From contig NZ_RCZA01000003.1 in assembly GCF_006438925.1 (NCBI RefSeq), forward strand, positions 556,656 to 620,655: a stretch of 64,000 nt of DNA, read 5' to 3'. Under the pieces are notes generated by a model. That model saw only the letters and a program-made list of their open reading frames with translations. It was not told the DNA's origin and ran no database searches. This stretch comes from Pseudomonas mandelii. GTDB taxonomy: Bacteria > Pseudomonadota > Gammaproteobacteria > Pseudomonadales > Pseudomonadaceae. Each line of letters opens with the position of its first letter. The stretch's first letter is position 1. The position numbers and the translations under genes are program-made. Positions 9,038 to 18,989 of the stretch are shown piece by piece.

Positions 9038-9676
9038 ATGCCCATCCTCGAGATCCGCCATCCGCTGATCCGCCATAAACTCGGCCTTATGCGCCGCGCC
9101 GACATCAGCACGAAGAATTTCCGTGAGCTCGCTCAGGAAGTCGGTGCCCTGCTGACCTATGAAGCCACCAAAGACCTGCCGCTGGAAAGCTACGACATCG
9201 AAGGCTGGTGCGGCACGGTGTCGGTCGAGAAAATCGCCGGCAAGAAAATTACTGTAGTACCGATCCTGCGCGCTGGCATCGGTATGCTCGAAGGCGTGCT
9301 GAGCCTGATCCCTGGCGCTAAAGTCAGCGCCGTCGGCGTGGCCCGCAACGAACAAACCCTGCAGGCCCACACCTACCTGGAAAAACTGGTTCCGGAAATC
9401 AACGAACGCCTGGCGATGATCATCGACCCGATGCTCGCTACCGGCAGCTCCATGGTCGCGACTATCGACCTGCTGAAAAAGGCCGGTTGCCGGGATATCC
9501 GCGCGATGGTGCTGGTGGCTGCCCCTGAAGGTATTGCCGCCGTAGAGAAAGCTCACCCGGACGTGACCATCTACACCGCTTCCATTGACGAGAAGCTGAA
9601 CGAACACGGTTACATCATCCCAGGCCTGGGCGATGCCGGTGACAAGATCTTCGGCACCAAGCAGAAGGACGCTTGA
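9038..9676 (+). CDS. upp: uracil phosphoribosyltransferase
   Basis: Pyrimidine salvage: uracil plus PRPP to UMP. 212 residues. PRPP loop [13 protein letters not shown] (residues about 127-139) and the uracil-binding C-terminal block [17 protein letters not shown] are intact. GGAG sits about nine bases before the ATG. It overlaps the ribosome-binding region of uraA, so the permease and enzyme form a two-gene uracil uptake-salvage operon. Confidence 0.96.
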   Translation: MPILEIRHPLIRHKLGLMRRADISTKNFRELAQEVGALLTYEATKDLPLESYDIEGWCGTVSVEKIAGKKITVVPILRAGIGMLEGVLSLIPGAKVSAVGVARNEQTLQAHTYLEKLVPEINERLAMIIDPMLATGSSMVATIDLLKKAGCRDIRAMVLVAAPEGIAAVEKAHPDVTIYTASIDEKLNEHGYIIPGLGDAGDKIFGTKQKDA

Positions 9677-9678
9677 GC

Positions 9679-10953
9679 ATGCAGCAAGAGTTCAACGATC
9701 CGCTCTGGCGCACAGTGCTGTCGGGTGCGCAGATGCTGTTCGTGGCCTTCGGCGCTCTGGTGTTGATGCCGCTGATTACCGGCCTCGACCCGAACGTGGC
9801 GCTGTTCACCGCAGGCCTGGGGACGATTCTGTTCCAGATCGTCACCGGGCGTCAGGTGCCGGTGTTCCTGGCGTCGAGCTTTGCCTTCATCACCCCGATC
9901 ATTCTCGCCAAGGGCCAGTTCGGCCTCGCGGCGACCATGGGCGGCGTGATGGCGGCCGGTTTCGTCTACACCTTCCTCGGCCTCGCGGTGAAGATCAAAG
10001 GCACCGGTTTCATTGACCGTTTGCTGCCACCGGTGGTGATTGGTCCGGTGATCATCTCCATCGGCCTGGCCATGGCGCCGATCGCCGCCAACATGGCGAT
10101 GGGCAAGGCTGGCGACGGCACCGAGCTGATTCATTATCAGACGGCAATGCTGATCTCGATGCCGGCGCTGCTGACCACCCTGATCGTCGCGGTGTTCGGC
10201 AAAGGCATTTTCCGCCTGGTACCGATCATTTCTGGCGTGCTGGTGGGTTTTGCGATGGCGTTTTATTTCGGCGTCGTTGATACCGCGAAAATTGCTGCTG
10301 CACCGTGGTTTGCGATCCCGCACTTCACCGCGCCGGAATTCAACTGGCAGGCGATTCTGTTCATCGTTCCGGTGGCCCTGGCTCCGGCCATCGAGCACAT
10401 CGGCGGCGTGATCGCTGTCGGTAGCGTGACCGGTCGCGATTACCTGAAGAAACCCGGCCTGCACCGCACCCTGCTCGGCGATGGCATTGCCACTACCGCA
10501 GCCGGCCTGTTTGGCGGTCCACCCAACACCACCTATGCCGAAGTGACGGGCGCGGTGATGCTGACCAAGAACTACAACCCGAAGATCATGACCTGGGCAG
10601 CGATATTCGCCATCAGCCTGGCGTTCGTCGGCAAGTTCGGCGCGCTGCTGCAAAGCATTCCAGTGCCGGTGATGGGCGGGATTCTGTGCGTGTTGTTCGG
10701 TTCGATCGCGGCGGTGGGCATGAACACGTTGATTCGCCACAAGATCGACCTGAGCGAAGCGCGCAATCTGGTGATTGTCTCGGTGACCCTGGTGTTCGGG
10801 ATCGGCGGCGTACTGGTCGGCACCGGCACAGGGCCGGACGACTTCGGCCTCAAAGGCATTGCGCTGTGCGCGGTGACGGCGATTGCGCTGAACCTGTTGC
10901 TGCCGGGCAATGACAGCTGGAAGCACAAGAAGGCGAATGAATCGCTGCTGTAA
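9679..10953 (+). CDS. uraA: uracil-xanthine (NCS2) permease
   Basis: 424-residue inner-membrane nucleobase:proton symporter with about 12-14 hydrophobic segments. NCS2 signatures include VFLASSFAFITPI, the QXG-type segment in LFGGPPNTTYAE and the substrate-site Glu in ALAPAIEHIGG. ATG at 9679 follows the upp stop by two bases and has AAGGA ten bases upstream; a TTG codon six bases earlier is less likely. Paired with upp it imports uracil for salvage. Confidence 0.93.
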   Translation: MQQEFNDPLWRTVLSGAQMLFVAFGALVLMPLITGLDPNVALFTAGLGTILFQIVTGRQVPVFLASSFAFITPIILAKGQFGLAATMGGVMAAGFVYTFLGLAVKIKGTGFIDRLLPPVVIGPVIISIGLAMAPIAANMAMGKAGDGTELIHYQTAMLISMPALLTTLIVAVFGKGIFRLVPIISGVLVGFAMAFYFGVVDTAKIAAAPWFAIPHFTAPEFNWQAILFIVPVALAPAIEHIGGVIAVGSVTGRDYLKKPGLHRTLLGDGIATTAAGLFGGPPNTTYAEVTGAVMLTKNYNPKIMTWAAIFAISLAFVGKFGALLQSIPVPVMGGILCVLFGSIAAVGMNTLIRHKIDLSEARNLVIVSVTLVFGIGGVLVGTGTGPDDFGLKGIALCAVTAIALNLLLPGNDSWKHKKANESLL

Positions 10954-10986
10954 TGGCTTGAGGTCTTGGTTGTCAGTGAAATAGCT

Positions 10987-11073
10987 TTCGCGAGCAGGCC
11001 CGCTCCTACAGGTGATTTGTGAACGACACCTATCCAATGTGGGAGCGAGCCGGCTCCGGGCGGCGATCCGACG
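10987..11073. repeat. degenerate REP pair, TGTGGGAGCGAGC family
   Basis: One arm TTCGCGAGCAGGCCCGCTCC (10987 on) and a second TGTGGGAGCGAGCCGGCTCC (11038 on) retain the core but with several changes at their ends, so the pair no longer folds perfectly. It lies between convergent uraA and hemH. Confidence 0.7.
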
Positions 11074-11079
11074 AAGCTT

Positions 11080-12105
11080 TTAAAGCGCCAGAGGCGCTCT
11101 TTCGCACAAGGTGCTCAACGCCCGCGCCCACTGCGGATCGTCGTTAAGACACGGCACTAGCACCAACTCCTCTCCCCCCGCCTCGCGGAACAGTTCTTTG
11201 CCGCGATCACCGATCTCTTCCAGGGTCTCGATGCAATCGGCAACAAACGCCGGGCACATCACCAGTACCTTCTTCACGCCCATTCCGGCCAATTCATCGA
11301 GGCGCGCTTCGGTGTAGGGTTCGATCCATTTTGCTCGACCCAAACGCGACTGGAACGACACCGACCACTTGCCGTCCGGCAGCCCCAGCCGCTTGGCAAA
11401 CTCGGAGGCGGTACGCAGGCATTGGGCGCGGTAGCAGGTCGCCAATACTTCTGGCGAGGCGTTCAGGCAGCAATTGTCGCTTTTAAAGCAATGGTGACCG
11501 GTAGGGTCGATCTTCGTCAGGTGCCGCTCCGGCAAACCGTGGAAGCTCAGCAGCAGGTGATCGTAATCCTGCAGCAAATACGGCTTGGCGCTGGCCACCA
11601 ACGCATTGAGGTATTCCGGTTGATCGTAGAACGGCTGGAGAATCGAAAACTGCACATCCAGCTGCTTCTCCCGCACCACCCGCTTGGCCTCCTCGATCAC
11701 CGTGGTCACGGTGCTGTCGGCGAACTGTGGATAGAGCGGCGCGAGCGTGACCCTCTTGTGACCCTGGGCCGCCAGGCGCACCAACATCGATTCAATTGAC
11801 GGTTCGCCATAACGCATCGCCAGTTCCACCGGACCGTGGGTCCACTGGGCCGTCATGGCCTGTTGCAGGCGACGGCTGAGCACCACCAACGGCGAGCCCT
11901 CCTCCCACCAGATCGAGGCGTAGGCGTGGGCAGACTGCTCCGGGCGCTTGAACAGGATCAGCGACACCAGCAAACGTCGCACCGGCCATGGCAGGTCGAT
12001 CACATACGGGTCCATCAGAAATTGATTGAGGTAACTGCGCACATCCGCCACCGAAGTGGAGGCCGGTGAGCCCAGATTGACCAGAAGCAATGCGTGATCG
12101 GTCAT
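11080..12105 (-). CDS. hemH: ferrochelatase
   Basis: Last step of protoheme synthesis: inserts Fe(II) into protoporphyrin IX. 341 residues, usual length. The catalytic His lies in [11 protein letters not shown] and the acidic metal-path residues in [23 protein letters not shown]-like region has several cysteines ([19 protein letters not shown]); whether these bind an iron-sulphur cluster, as in some ferrochelatases, cannot be decided from sequence. It is the downstream gene of the TIGR01777 epimerase with 13 bases between them, so they are probably co-transcribed. Confidence 0.95.
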   Translation of the reverse strand: MTDHALLLVNLGSPASTSVADVRSYLNQFLMDPYVIDLPWPVRRLLVSLILFKRPEQSAHAYASIWWEEGSPLVVLSRRLQQAMTAQWTHGPVELAMRYGEPSIESMLVRLAAQGHKRVTLAPLYPQFADSTVTTVIEEAKRVVREKQLDVQFSILQPFYDQPEYLNALVASAKPYLLQDYDHLLLSFHGLPERHLTKIDPTGHHCFKSDNCCLNASPEVLATCYRAQCLRTASEFAKRLGLPDGKWSVSFQSRLGRAKWIEPYTEARLDELAGMGVKKVLVMCPAFVADCIETLEEIGDRGKELFREAGGEELVLVPCLNDDPQWARALSTLCERAPLAL

Positions 12106-12118
12106 GCAACGTCCTATT

Positions 12119-13021
12119 TCAAAGGCGGCTGGAAAGGTTGTCCAGAGCCGCGCGCAAATCAGTGAACTGGAAAGTGAAACCCGCTTCCAGCAAGCGAGCC
12201 GGTACGGCCTTCTGGCCGCCCAGCAACAGGAATGACAATTCGCCCAGACACACCTTCAACGCCAAGGCCGGCATGGGCATGAACGTCGGGCGGTGCAGCA
12301 CGCTGCCCAACGTCTTGGCAAACTCGCGGTTGCGCACCGGCTTGGGTGCGCAGGCATTATAAGGACCACTGGCGTCTTCCTGGCGCAGAAGAAAATCAAT
12401 CAGGGCGATTTGATCGTTGATATGAATCCACGGCATCCACTGCCGACCACTGCCGATAGGCCCGCCCAACCCCACTTTGAACGGCAGCAACAGCCGCGAC
12501 AAAAAGCCGCCCTCGGCCGACAACACCAATCCGGTACGAATGAAGATCACACGAATGCCCAAGCCTTCGGCACGCTGGGCGGTTTCTTCCCAGGCGATGC
12601 ACAATTGGCTGGCGAAATCATCGATGACCGGTGGAGACTTCTCGGTCAATTCCCGTTCGCCCCCATCACCATACCAACCGACCGCAGACCCTGAAATCAA
12701 CACCTGCGGTTTTTGTTCACAGGTTTCGAGCCAGGCCAGCAGGGTTTCGGTCAGGGTGATGCGGCTGCTCCACAACAGCGCTTTGCGTCGAGTTGTCCAA
12801 GGTCGATCGGCAATCGGTGCACCCGCGAGGTTGATAATCGCATCCACCGGTTCCTGCCCGATGTCCTCGAGACGGGCCACTCCGTGCACTTGGGCACCGC
12901 ATATTTTCGCGACTTTTTCAGGCTTGCGACTCCAGACCGTCAGGCGATGTCCCTGACTCAACCAGCGTGCGCAGAGCTGACGTCCTATCAAACCAGTACC
13001 GCCGGTCAGCAATATGTGCAT
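12119..13021 (-). CDS. TIGR01777 family NAD-dependent epimerase/dehydratase-like protein
   Basis: 300 residues with an extended-SDR Rossmann fold. [14 protein letters not shown] at residues 3-16 binds the dinucleotide, [13 protein letters not shown] holds the Ser and Tyr of the active-site region, and the C-terminal [18 protein letters not shown] is the DUF1731 block of the TIGR01777 (YfcH-like) family. The physiological substrate is not known. It precedes hemH in the same direction. Confidence 0.85.
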   Translation of the reverse strand: MHILLTGGTGLIGRQLCARWLSQGHRLTVWSRKPEKVAKICGAQVHGVARLEDIGQEPVDAIINLAGAPIADRPWTTRRKALLWSSRITLTETLLAWLETCEQKPQVLISGSAVGWYGDGGERELTEKSPPVIDDFASQLCIAWEETAQRAEGLGIRVIFIRTGLVLSAEGGFLSRLLLPFKVGLGGPIGSGRQWMPWIHINDQIALIDFLLRQEDASGPYNACAPKPVRNREFAKTLGSVLHRPTFMPMPALALKVCLGELSFLLLGGQKAVPARLLEAGFTFQFTDLRAALDNLSSRL

Positions 13022-13142
13022 GACTTCTTCCTCGCGTGGCGTTTTACCTTGATCACTAGTCTATTTTTATAAGCAGGGATCTTTGGTATCGGGCAGGCTC
13101 TGTGTTTAACAATAGGCCAAGCTGTCAGAACGAGAACGCTAA

Positions 13143-14204
<1,062 letters not shown>

Positions 14205-14218
14205 ATCGCCTCAATCAG

Positions 14219-14254
14219 GTAGGAGCTGCCGAAGGCTGCTCCTAAGGGAGCGAT
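14219..14254. repeat. truncated REP half, GTAGGAGCTGCCG type
   Basis: A single copy of GTAGGAGCTGCCGAAGGCTG, running into CTCCTAAGGGAGCGATCG; it folds by itself (GGAGC/GCTCC) but has no inverted partner. It lies between the renalase stop and the operators of the next operon. Confidence 0.55.
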
Positions 14255-14263
14255 CGTAAAACC

Positions 14264-14287
14264 TATACAAACAATTTGACTTGTACA
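14264..14287 (+). promoter_or_regulatory. upstream operator of the photolyase operon
   Basis: TATACA (14264-14269), exactly 12 bases, TGTACA (14282-14287). The intervening bases contain TTGAC (14277-14281), a possible -35 element, so the operator would overlap RNA polymerase binding. It fits T(G/A)TACA-N12-TGTACA exactly. Confidence 0.65.
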
Positions 14288-14313
14288 CCTTTGAATCTAT
14301 GATGAAGTTATGT

Positions 14314-14337
14314 TGTACAGATCGAACAGTCTGTACA
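14314..14337 (+). promoter_or_regulatory. downstream operator of the photolyase operon
   Basis: TGTACA (14314-14319), exactly 12 bases, TGTACA (14332-14337). It is the second full match to the same pattern, 50 bases (centre to centre) from the first and just before the start of the RudS-type gene. Confidence 0.65.
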
Positions 14338-14359
14338 GGTTTAGATTCGAGGTGCTCCG

Positions 14360-15319
14360 ATGCCCCACGTCACCATGAAACCAAAGATCGCCATCAGCGC
14401 CTGTCTGATGGGCGCAGAAGTGCGTTTTAACGGCGGGCACAAGGCGTCGCAGCTGTGCAGTCGCACTCTCACTGACTATTTCGATTTTGTCCCGGTTTGC
14501 CCCGAAGTCGCCATCGGTCTCGGCATTCCCCGTGAACCGATTCGTCTGGTGGGCGATCCACAGCGTCCAGAAGCCATCGGTACCGTTAACCCAACACTCA
14601 ATGTCACCCGGCCGCTCGCCGAGTACGGTCAGAAAATGGCCGCGGAACTGGGCGACATCTGCGGCTACATCTTCATGCAGAAATCCCCGTCATGCGGCCT
14701 GGATCGGGTCAAGGTCTACCACGCCAACGGTGCGCCGGTGGACGGTGGCGGTCGTGGCATCTATGCCCAGGCGTTCTGCGCGCGGCATCCGGATTTACCG
14801 GTGGAAGAAGACGGCCGACTCAACGACCCGGTGCTGCGAGAAAACTTCCTCACCCGCGTATTCGCCTATAGCGCCTGGCAGCAATTGCTGCGCGAAGGCC
14901 TCACTCGCCGTGGCCTCACGGACTTTCACTCGCGCTACAAATACCTGCTGATGGCCCACAATCCGGTGCAATACAAAACCTTGGGTAACCTGCTGGGTAG
15001 CATGGGCCAGACCCATCCGAATGAACTCGGTCCACGCTATTTCAGCGAGCTGATGGCGGCCTTGAAAAAATGCGCCACACGCCGCACCCACACCAACGTC
15101 CTGCAACACATCAGTGGCTATCTCAAACAGGCCATCAGCGCTGAAGACAAACAGGAAGTGCAGCACGTCATCGGTCAGTACCGCCACGGCATCGTGCCGT
15201 TGGTGGTGCCGTTGACGCTGCTCAAACACTACTTCCGTCAACACCCGGATCCATACATTGCGCAACAGGTTTACCTGCAACCGCATCCGGAAAATCTCAG
15301 CCTGCGAAACGCGATCTAA
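14360..15319 (+). CDS. TudS (DUF523)-DUF1722 fusion, RudS-type tRNA 4-thiouridine desulfidase
   Basis: 319 residues. The N-terminal DUF523 domain (about 8-150) has the three cysteines expected to hold a [4Fe-4S] cluster: Cys15 (ISACLMG), Cys47 (VCPEVAIGLG, followed by Glu49) and Cys112 (KSPSCGLDRV). The C-terminal half (about 190-312) is DUF1722, the YbgA domain that also neighbours phr in E. coli. DUF523 proteins are known as thiouracil desulfidases (TudS), and TudS-DUF1722 fusions (RudS) were reported to remove sulphur from 4-thiouridine in tRNA. The gene starts with GAGG before the ATG, follows two TGTACA operators, and its stop overlaps the MerR start (TAATG). Confidence 0.85.
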   Translation: MPHVTMKPKIAISACLMGAEVRFNGGHKASQLCSRTLTDYFDFVPVCPEVAIGLGIPREPIRLVGDPQRPEAIGTVNPTLNVTRPLAEYGQKMAAELGDICGYIFMQKSPSCGLDRVKVYHANGAPVDGGGRGIYAQAFCARHPDLPVEEDGRLNDPVLRENFLTRVFAYSAWQQLLREGLTRRGLTDFHSRYKYLLMAHNPVQYKTLGNLLGSMGQTHPNELGPRYFSELMAALKKCATRRTHTNVLQHISGYLKQAISAEDKQEVQHVIGQYRHGIVPLVVPLTLLKHYFRQHPDPYIAQQVYLQPHPENLSLRNAI

Positions 15320-16260
15320 TGAAAAGCCCACTCGACACCAGCGCCAGCGAAGACCTGGGCGCCGACTTCAAGAAAGCCCTCGACGAAGGCTGGCTGCCGA
15401 TCCGCGAGGTCGCGCGGCAGACCGGCGTCAACGCCGTCACCCTGCGGGCCTGGGAGCGGCGTTATGGCCTGATCGTGCCGCAACGCACGCCCAAGGGTCA
15501 TCGGCTTTTCTCTGCCGAACACGTTCAACGCATCCTGACGATCCTCACCTGGCTCAACCGCGGCGTGGCCGTCAGCCAGGTCAAGCCACTGCTCGACACC
15601 CCGCAGGCCTTTACCCAATCCGTCGAAAACGATTGGCAAGTGATGCGCCATACGCTGCTGCAAGCGGTCACTCAACTGAACGAACGCACCGTCGATGACA
15701 CTGTCAATCAGGCCATGGCGCTGTATCCACCACGGACCTTGTGCGCACAACTGCTGATGCCGTTGCTGGCTGAACTGGAGCAACACTGGCAAGGCCAGTT
15801 CGGCGCGCAGATGGAGCGAGTGTTTTTTTACTCCTGGTTACGCAGCAAATTTGGCGCACGCATCTACCATAACAACCGTCAGCTACGCACCGCGCCACTG
15901 TTGTTGATCAATCACTCGGACCTGCCACTGGAACCTCACCTGTGGCTGACCGCCTGGTTGATCAGCAGCGCCGATTGCCCGGTGGAAGTGTTCGACTGGC
16001 CACTCCCCGCCGGCGAACTCGCACTGGCGATCGATCACCTGCAAGCCCGCGGCGTACTGCTGTATTCCAGCAAAGCCATAAACCTTTCGCAGCTACCGAA
16101 ACTTTTGAATGGTGTCAGTTGCCCAAAAATGATTGCCGGACCCACGGTGTGCATCCACCACGCCGAGTTGTCCGCACGAACGTACAAGATCACTGATTTG
16201 TTCCTGGCTGAAGATCCGTTAGCAGCGCATCAGGGCCTGGCTCAACGTGGGCTCATTTAA
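15319..16260 (+). CDS. MerR family transcriptional regulator, LitR/CarH-like
   Basis: 313 residues. The N-terminal winged helix-turn-helix (about 26-95) has WLPIREVARQTGVNAVTLRAWERRYGL. The C-terminal part follows the CarH/LitR plan (four-helix domain, then a Rossmann-like B12 domain), but the pocket is degenerate: after Trp in HWQGQFGAQMER the usual Glu-His pair is Glu-Arg, and the DxHxxG motif reads EPHLWL. The His corresponding to the lower cobalamin ligand may survive. This suggests a regulator that does not sense light through B12 itself. It is translationally coupled to the RudS-type gene upstream and to phr downstream, as in P. aeruginosa PA4658-PA4660. Confidence 0.85.
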   Translation: MKSPLDTSASEDLGADFKKALDEGWLPIREVARQTGVNAVTLRAWERRYGLIVPQRTPKGHRLFSAEHVQRILTILTWLNRGVAVSQVKPLLDTPQAFTQSVENDWQVMRHTLLQAVTQLNERTVDDTVNQAMALYPPRTLCAQLLMPLLAELEQHWQGQFGAQMERVFFYSWLRSKFGARIYHNNRQLRTAPLLLINHSDLPLEPHLWLTAWLISSADCPVEVFDWPLPAGELALAIDHLQARGVLLYSSKAINLSQLPKLLNGVSCPKMIAGPTVCIHHAELSARTYKITDLFLAEDPLAAHQGLAQRGLI

Positions 16261-16273
16261 TGGCGAATTTTTA

Positions 16274-17740
16274 ATGAATCGTGCGGACACCTCTCTGCAA
16301 TTGATCTGGTTGCGCAGCGACTTGCGCCTCCATGACAACACCGCCCTCTCGGCCGCCGCAGCCCGAGGCCCGGCTGTGGCGGTGTATCTGCTGAGCCCGG
16401 AGCAATGGCTGGAGCACGATGACGCGCCGTGCAAAGTGGATTTCTGGCTGCGCAACCTGAGCGAGTTACGCAGCGCGTTGGGTGAGCTGAACATTCCCTT
16501 GTTGATCCGCAAGGCATCTCGCTGGGAGGACGCGCCCAAGGTCCTGCTCGATCTTTGCAAACAGTTGGAAATCGATGCGGTGCACGTCAACGAGGAGTAC
16601 GGCATTCATGAAAGCCGTCGTGATGCAGCGGTGGCCGAAACACTGAAAGCCAATGCCATCGGCTTTTATAGTTACCTTGATCAACTGTTGTTAAAACCGG
16701 GCACCGTACTGACCAAAACAGGCACTTACTTTCAGGTGTTCAGCCAATTCCGCAAGGCGTGTTACGACCGCCTGCGCGGGTCGTTACCGAAGCGGGTCTC
16801 AGCACCCGCCGTACAGGCGCCGCTGGCAATCAGCAGCGACAAGATCCCATCAACCGTTGAAGGCTTTGCAACGCCCAGCGACAGCTTGCGCAGTCTTTGG
16901 CCTGCCGGTGAAGCCTGCGCCCACCGCCGCCTCGACACCTTCGCCGATGCCCAGATCGACGACTACAAAAACGAACGCGATTTCCCGGCCAAACCGGGCA
17001 CCAGTCAGCTGTCGGCCTATCTCGCCGCCGGGGTAGTTTCCCCCCGTCAGTGCCTGCACGCCGCGCTGCAAAGCAATCAGGGCGAGTTCGAAAGTGGCAA
17101 GGTCGGCGCCGTCACCTGGATCAACGAATTGCTGTGGCGCGAATTCTACAAGCACATTCTGGTGGGCTACCCACGGGTCTCGCGTCATCGCGCCTTCCGC
17201 CCGGAAACCGAAGCCCTCGCCTGGCGCGATGCCCCCGATGAACTCCTGGCCTGGCAAGAGGCCCGTACCGGCCTGCCGATCATCGACGCGGCCATGCGCC
17301 AGTTGCTTGAAACCGGCTGGATGCACAACCGCCTGCGCATGGTGGTGGCGATGTTCCTGACCAAGAACCTGCTGATCGACTGGCGTGAAGGCGAACGTTT
17401 TTTCATGCGGCATCTGATTGATGGCGACTTGGCGGCGAACAACGGTGGCTGGCAGTGGAGCTCGTCCACTGGCACCGATTCGGCGCCCTACTTCCGGATT
17501 TTCAACCCGCTGAGCCAGTCGGAGAAATTCGACAGCGAGGGGCTGTTCATCAAGCACTGGCTGCCGGAACTGGCCAGACTGAACAAGAAAGATGTGCACA
17601 ACCCGGCGAACCTCGGCGGCCTGTTCGGTGTGGCGGATTATCCGTCGCCGATCGTCAATCTGAGCAGCTCTCGCCAACGGGCGCTGGCCGCATTCAAGAA
17701 CCTGCCATCACGACAAAATGACGGGCGATTGCCTGGTTAA
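16274..17740 (+). CDS. phr: deoxyribodipyrimidine photolyase (class I CPD photolyase)
   Basis: Uses blue/near-UV light to split cyclobutane pyrimidine dimers in DNA. 488 residues: N-terminal antenna domain (about 8-140, LIWLRSDLRLHDNTAL) and a C-terminal FAD domain with the signatures TGLPIIDAAMRQL, GWMHNRLRM and NNGGWQWSSSTGTDSAPYFR, containing tryptophans of the electron-transfer chain. ATG at 16274 comes 13 bases after the MerR stop; the binding site is weak (GGCGA), consistent with coupling. An in-frame GTG at 16247 inside the MerR gene would add nine residues and is less likely. Confidence 0.95.
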   Translation: MNRADTSLQLIWLRSDLRLHDNTALSAAAARGPAVAVYLLSPEQWLEHDDAPCKVDFWLRNLSELRSALGELNIPLLIRKASRWEDAPKVLLDLCKQLEIDAVHVNEEYGIHESRRDAAVAETLKANAIGFYSYLDQLLLKPGTVLTKTGTYFQVFSQFRKACYDRLRGSLPKRVSAPAVQAPLAISSDKIPSTVEGFATPSDSLRSLWPAGEACAHRRLDTFADAQIDDYKNERDFPAKPGTSQLSAYLAAGVVSPRQCLHAALQSNQGEFESGKVGAVTWINELLWREFYKHILVGYPRVSRHRAFRPETEALAWRDAPDELLAWQEARTGLPIIDAAMRQLLETGWMHNRLRMVVAMFLTKNLLIDWREGERFFMRHLIDGDLAANNGGWQWSSSTGTDSAPYFRIFNPLSQSEKFDSEGLFIKHWLPELARLNKKDVHNPANLGGLFGVADYPSPIVNLSSSRQRALAAFKNLPSRQNDGRLPG

Positions 17741-17753
17741 AAAGGAGAATGGG

Positions 17754-18533
17754 ATGCGTTTTACACCTCCACGACGCTACTGGCTGACAGGTGCCAGCAA
17801 CGGCATTGGTGCCTCGCTGGCCGAAGAAATACTGAAAACCGGAGCTCACCTCGCGGTGAGCGCTCGCTCGGTGGCGCCACTCAAAGTCTTGTCCCAGCGC
17901 TATCCGGGGCAAGTGCTGGTGGTGGCCGGTGACCTGACCAACAGCCAGACCGTGCGAGAAATCGGCGAGCAGATTGCCGGGGAGTGGGGAGCTCTGGACA
18001 CGGTCATCCTCAACGCCGGTACTTGCGAATACGTCGACGTTCAGCAGTTCGATTCGTCGATCGTCGAGCACGTAGTGCGCACCAACCTGCTTGCCAGCAG
18101 CTATTGCATCGAAGCCGCCCTGCCACTCTTGCGCGTCGGCACCGCGCCGCATCTGGTGGGCGTCGCCAGCTCGGTCACCTACCTGCCGCTGCCGCGGTCC
18201 GAGGCTCATGGTGCCTCAAAGCCCGGGCTGCGTTACCTGTTTGAATCGCTGCGCATTGATCTTGCACCGGAAGGCATCGAAGTCACCGTGGTCAGCCCGG
18301 GGTTTGTCGAGACGCCGCTGCCGACGGAAAACGCCCCCATGCCACTCAGCTGGCCGGTGGACAAGTCCGCACGCTACATCTTCGCCGAACTCAAGAATCG
18401 TCCGCTGGAGATGGCCTTTCCAGCGTTGTTCATGGCCGAACTCTGGCCATTGTCGAAAATACCCAACCGGGGGAAACTCGCGATCGGCAAACGCATGGTA
18501 CGCAGCAATCCGCCGATCAAGGATCAGCTGTAA
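17754..18533 (+). CDS. short-chain dehydrogenase with His in place of the catalytic Tyr
   Basis: 259-residue classical SDR. TGASNGIG (residues 12-19) binds NAD(P), LNAG and the structural Asn (TNLLAS) are present, and Ser139/Ser140 lie where expected. At the YxxxK position the sequence reads HGASK: His152 replaces the catalytic Tyr, Lys156 remains. The codon is CAT, one base from TAT. The substrate is unknown; this gene is a regular member of photolyase operons in Pseudomonas. AAGGAG is seven bases before ATG 17754, and the gene begins 13 bases after phr. Confidence 0.85.
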   Translation: MRFTPPRRYWLTGASNGIGASLAEEILKTGAHLAVSARSVAPLKVLSQRYPGQVLVVAGDLTNSQTVREIGEQIAGEWGALDTVILNAGTCEYVDVQQFDSSIVEHVVRTNLLASSYCIEAALPLLRVGTAPHLVGVASSVTYLPLPRSEAHGASKPGLRYLFESLRIDLAPEGIEVTVVSPGFVETPLPTENAPMPLSWPVDKSARYIFAELKNRPLEMAFPALFMAELWPLSKIPNRGKLAIGKRMVRSNPPIKDQL

Positions 18534-18612
18534 AATCACCCGCATCTCGGGGCTGATCGCACCTGGCTGCTGGATCGCAGCCATGAGATCACCCTGTTCG
18601 AACCCATCGACC
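18534..18612 (+). pseudogene. remnant of an NAD/FAD-binding amine-oxidase-like gene
   Basis: Directly after the SDR stop, the reading frame gives RISGL, the end of a typical GSGISGL dinucleotide-binding start; after a one-frame shift it continues TWLLDRSHEITLFEP, the second strand of the same Rossmann fold. In related pseudomonads, as I recall, the gene after this SDR is a FAD-dependent amine-oxidase family protein with just such an N-terminus. Here the initial codons are shortened, the frame is broken and nothing downstream continues the protein, so this appears to be the scar of a deletion that removed the operon's distal genes. Confidence 0.5.
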
Positions 18613-18667
18613 AAGCGTCCGTCAGGCCTTTCACACAGCACCGGCCCACTGCCTTACACTGGGCGCC

Positions 18668-18973
18668 ATGAAAACCATTCCCCACACGCAAATCGACGAG
18701 CCTGCGGTCACATGCTCGACCTGCGCAGCTTGCTGCTGTCAGCTCGAAGTCATGCTGATCACGGACACGGGCGTGCCCGAACGTTTTATCGATACCGATG
18801 ACTGGGGCGGGGAAGTCATGCTGCGTCTGGATGACGGCTGGTGCGCCGCGCTGGATCGCAACACGATGATGTGCACCATCTACGAAAAACGCCCGTTGAT
18901 CTGCCGGGAGTTCGAGATGGGCGCACCGGAATGCATCGACGAACGCCAAGGGATTACCACGGCGTATCGATGA
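18668..18973 (+). CDS. YkgJ family cysteine-cluster protein
   Basis: 101 residues with the metal-binding cysteine pattern of the YkgJ/CxxCxxCC family: CSTCAACCCQLE (residues 16-26), WCAALD, MCTIYEKRPLICREF and a final Cys in PECID. A zinc or iron-sulphur site is likely; the family's role is not established. No ribosome binding site of note (GGGCGCC just before the ATG). It lies after the decayed gene and before a REPIN, and is probably independent of the photolyase operon. Confidence 0.8.
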   Translation: MKTIPHTQIDEPAVTCSTCAACCCQLEVMLITDTGVPERFIDTDDWGGEVMLRLDDGWCAALDRNTMMCTIYEKRPLICREFEMGAPECIDERQGITTAYR

Positions 18974-18989
18974 ATCTGAATGAGGATCT

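Noticed and set aside
9610..11037. 475-codon ORF on the minus strand across uraA
   Set aside because: Composition dominated by His, Arg, Gln and Asp; antisense to a clear NCS2 permease.
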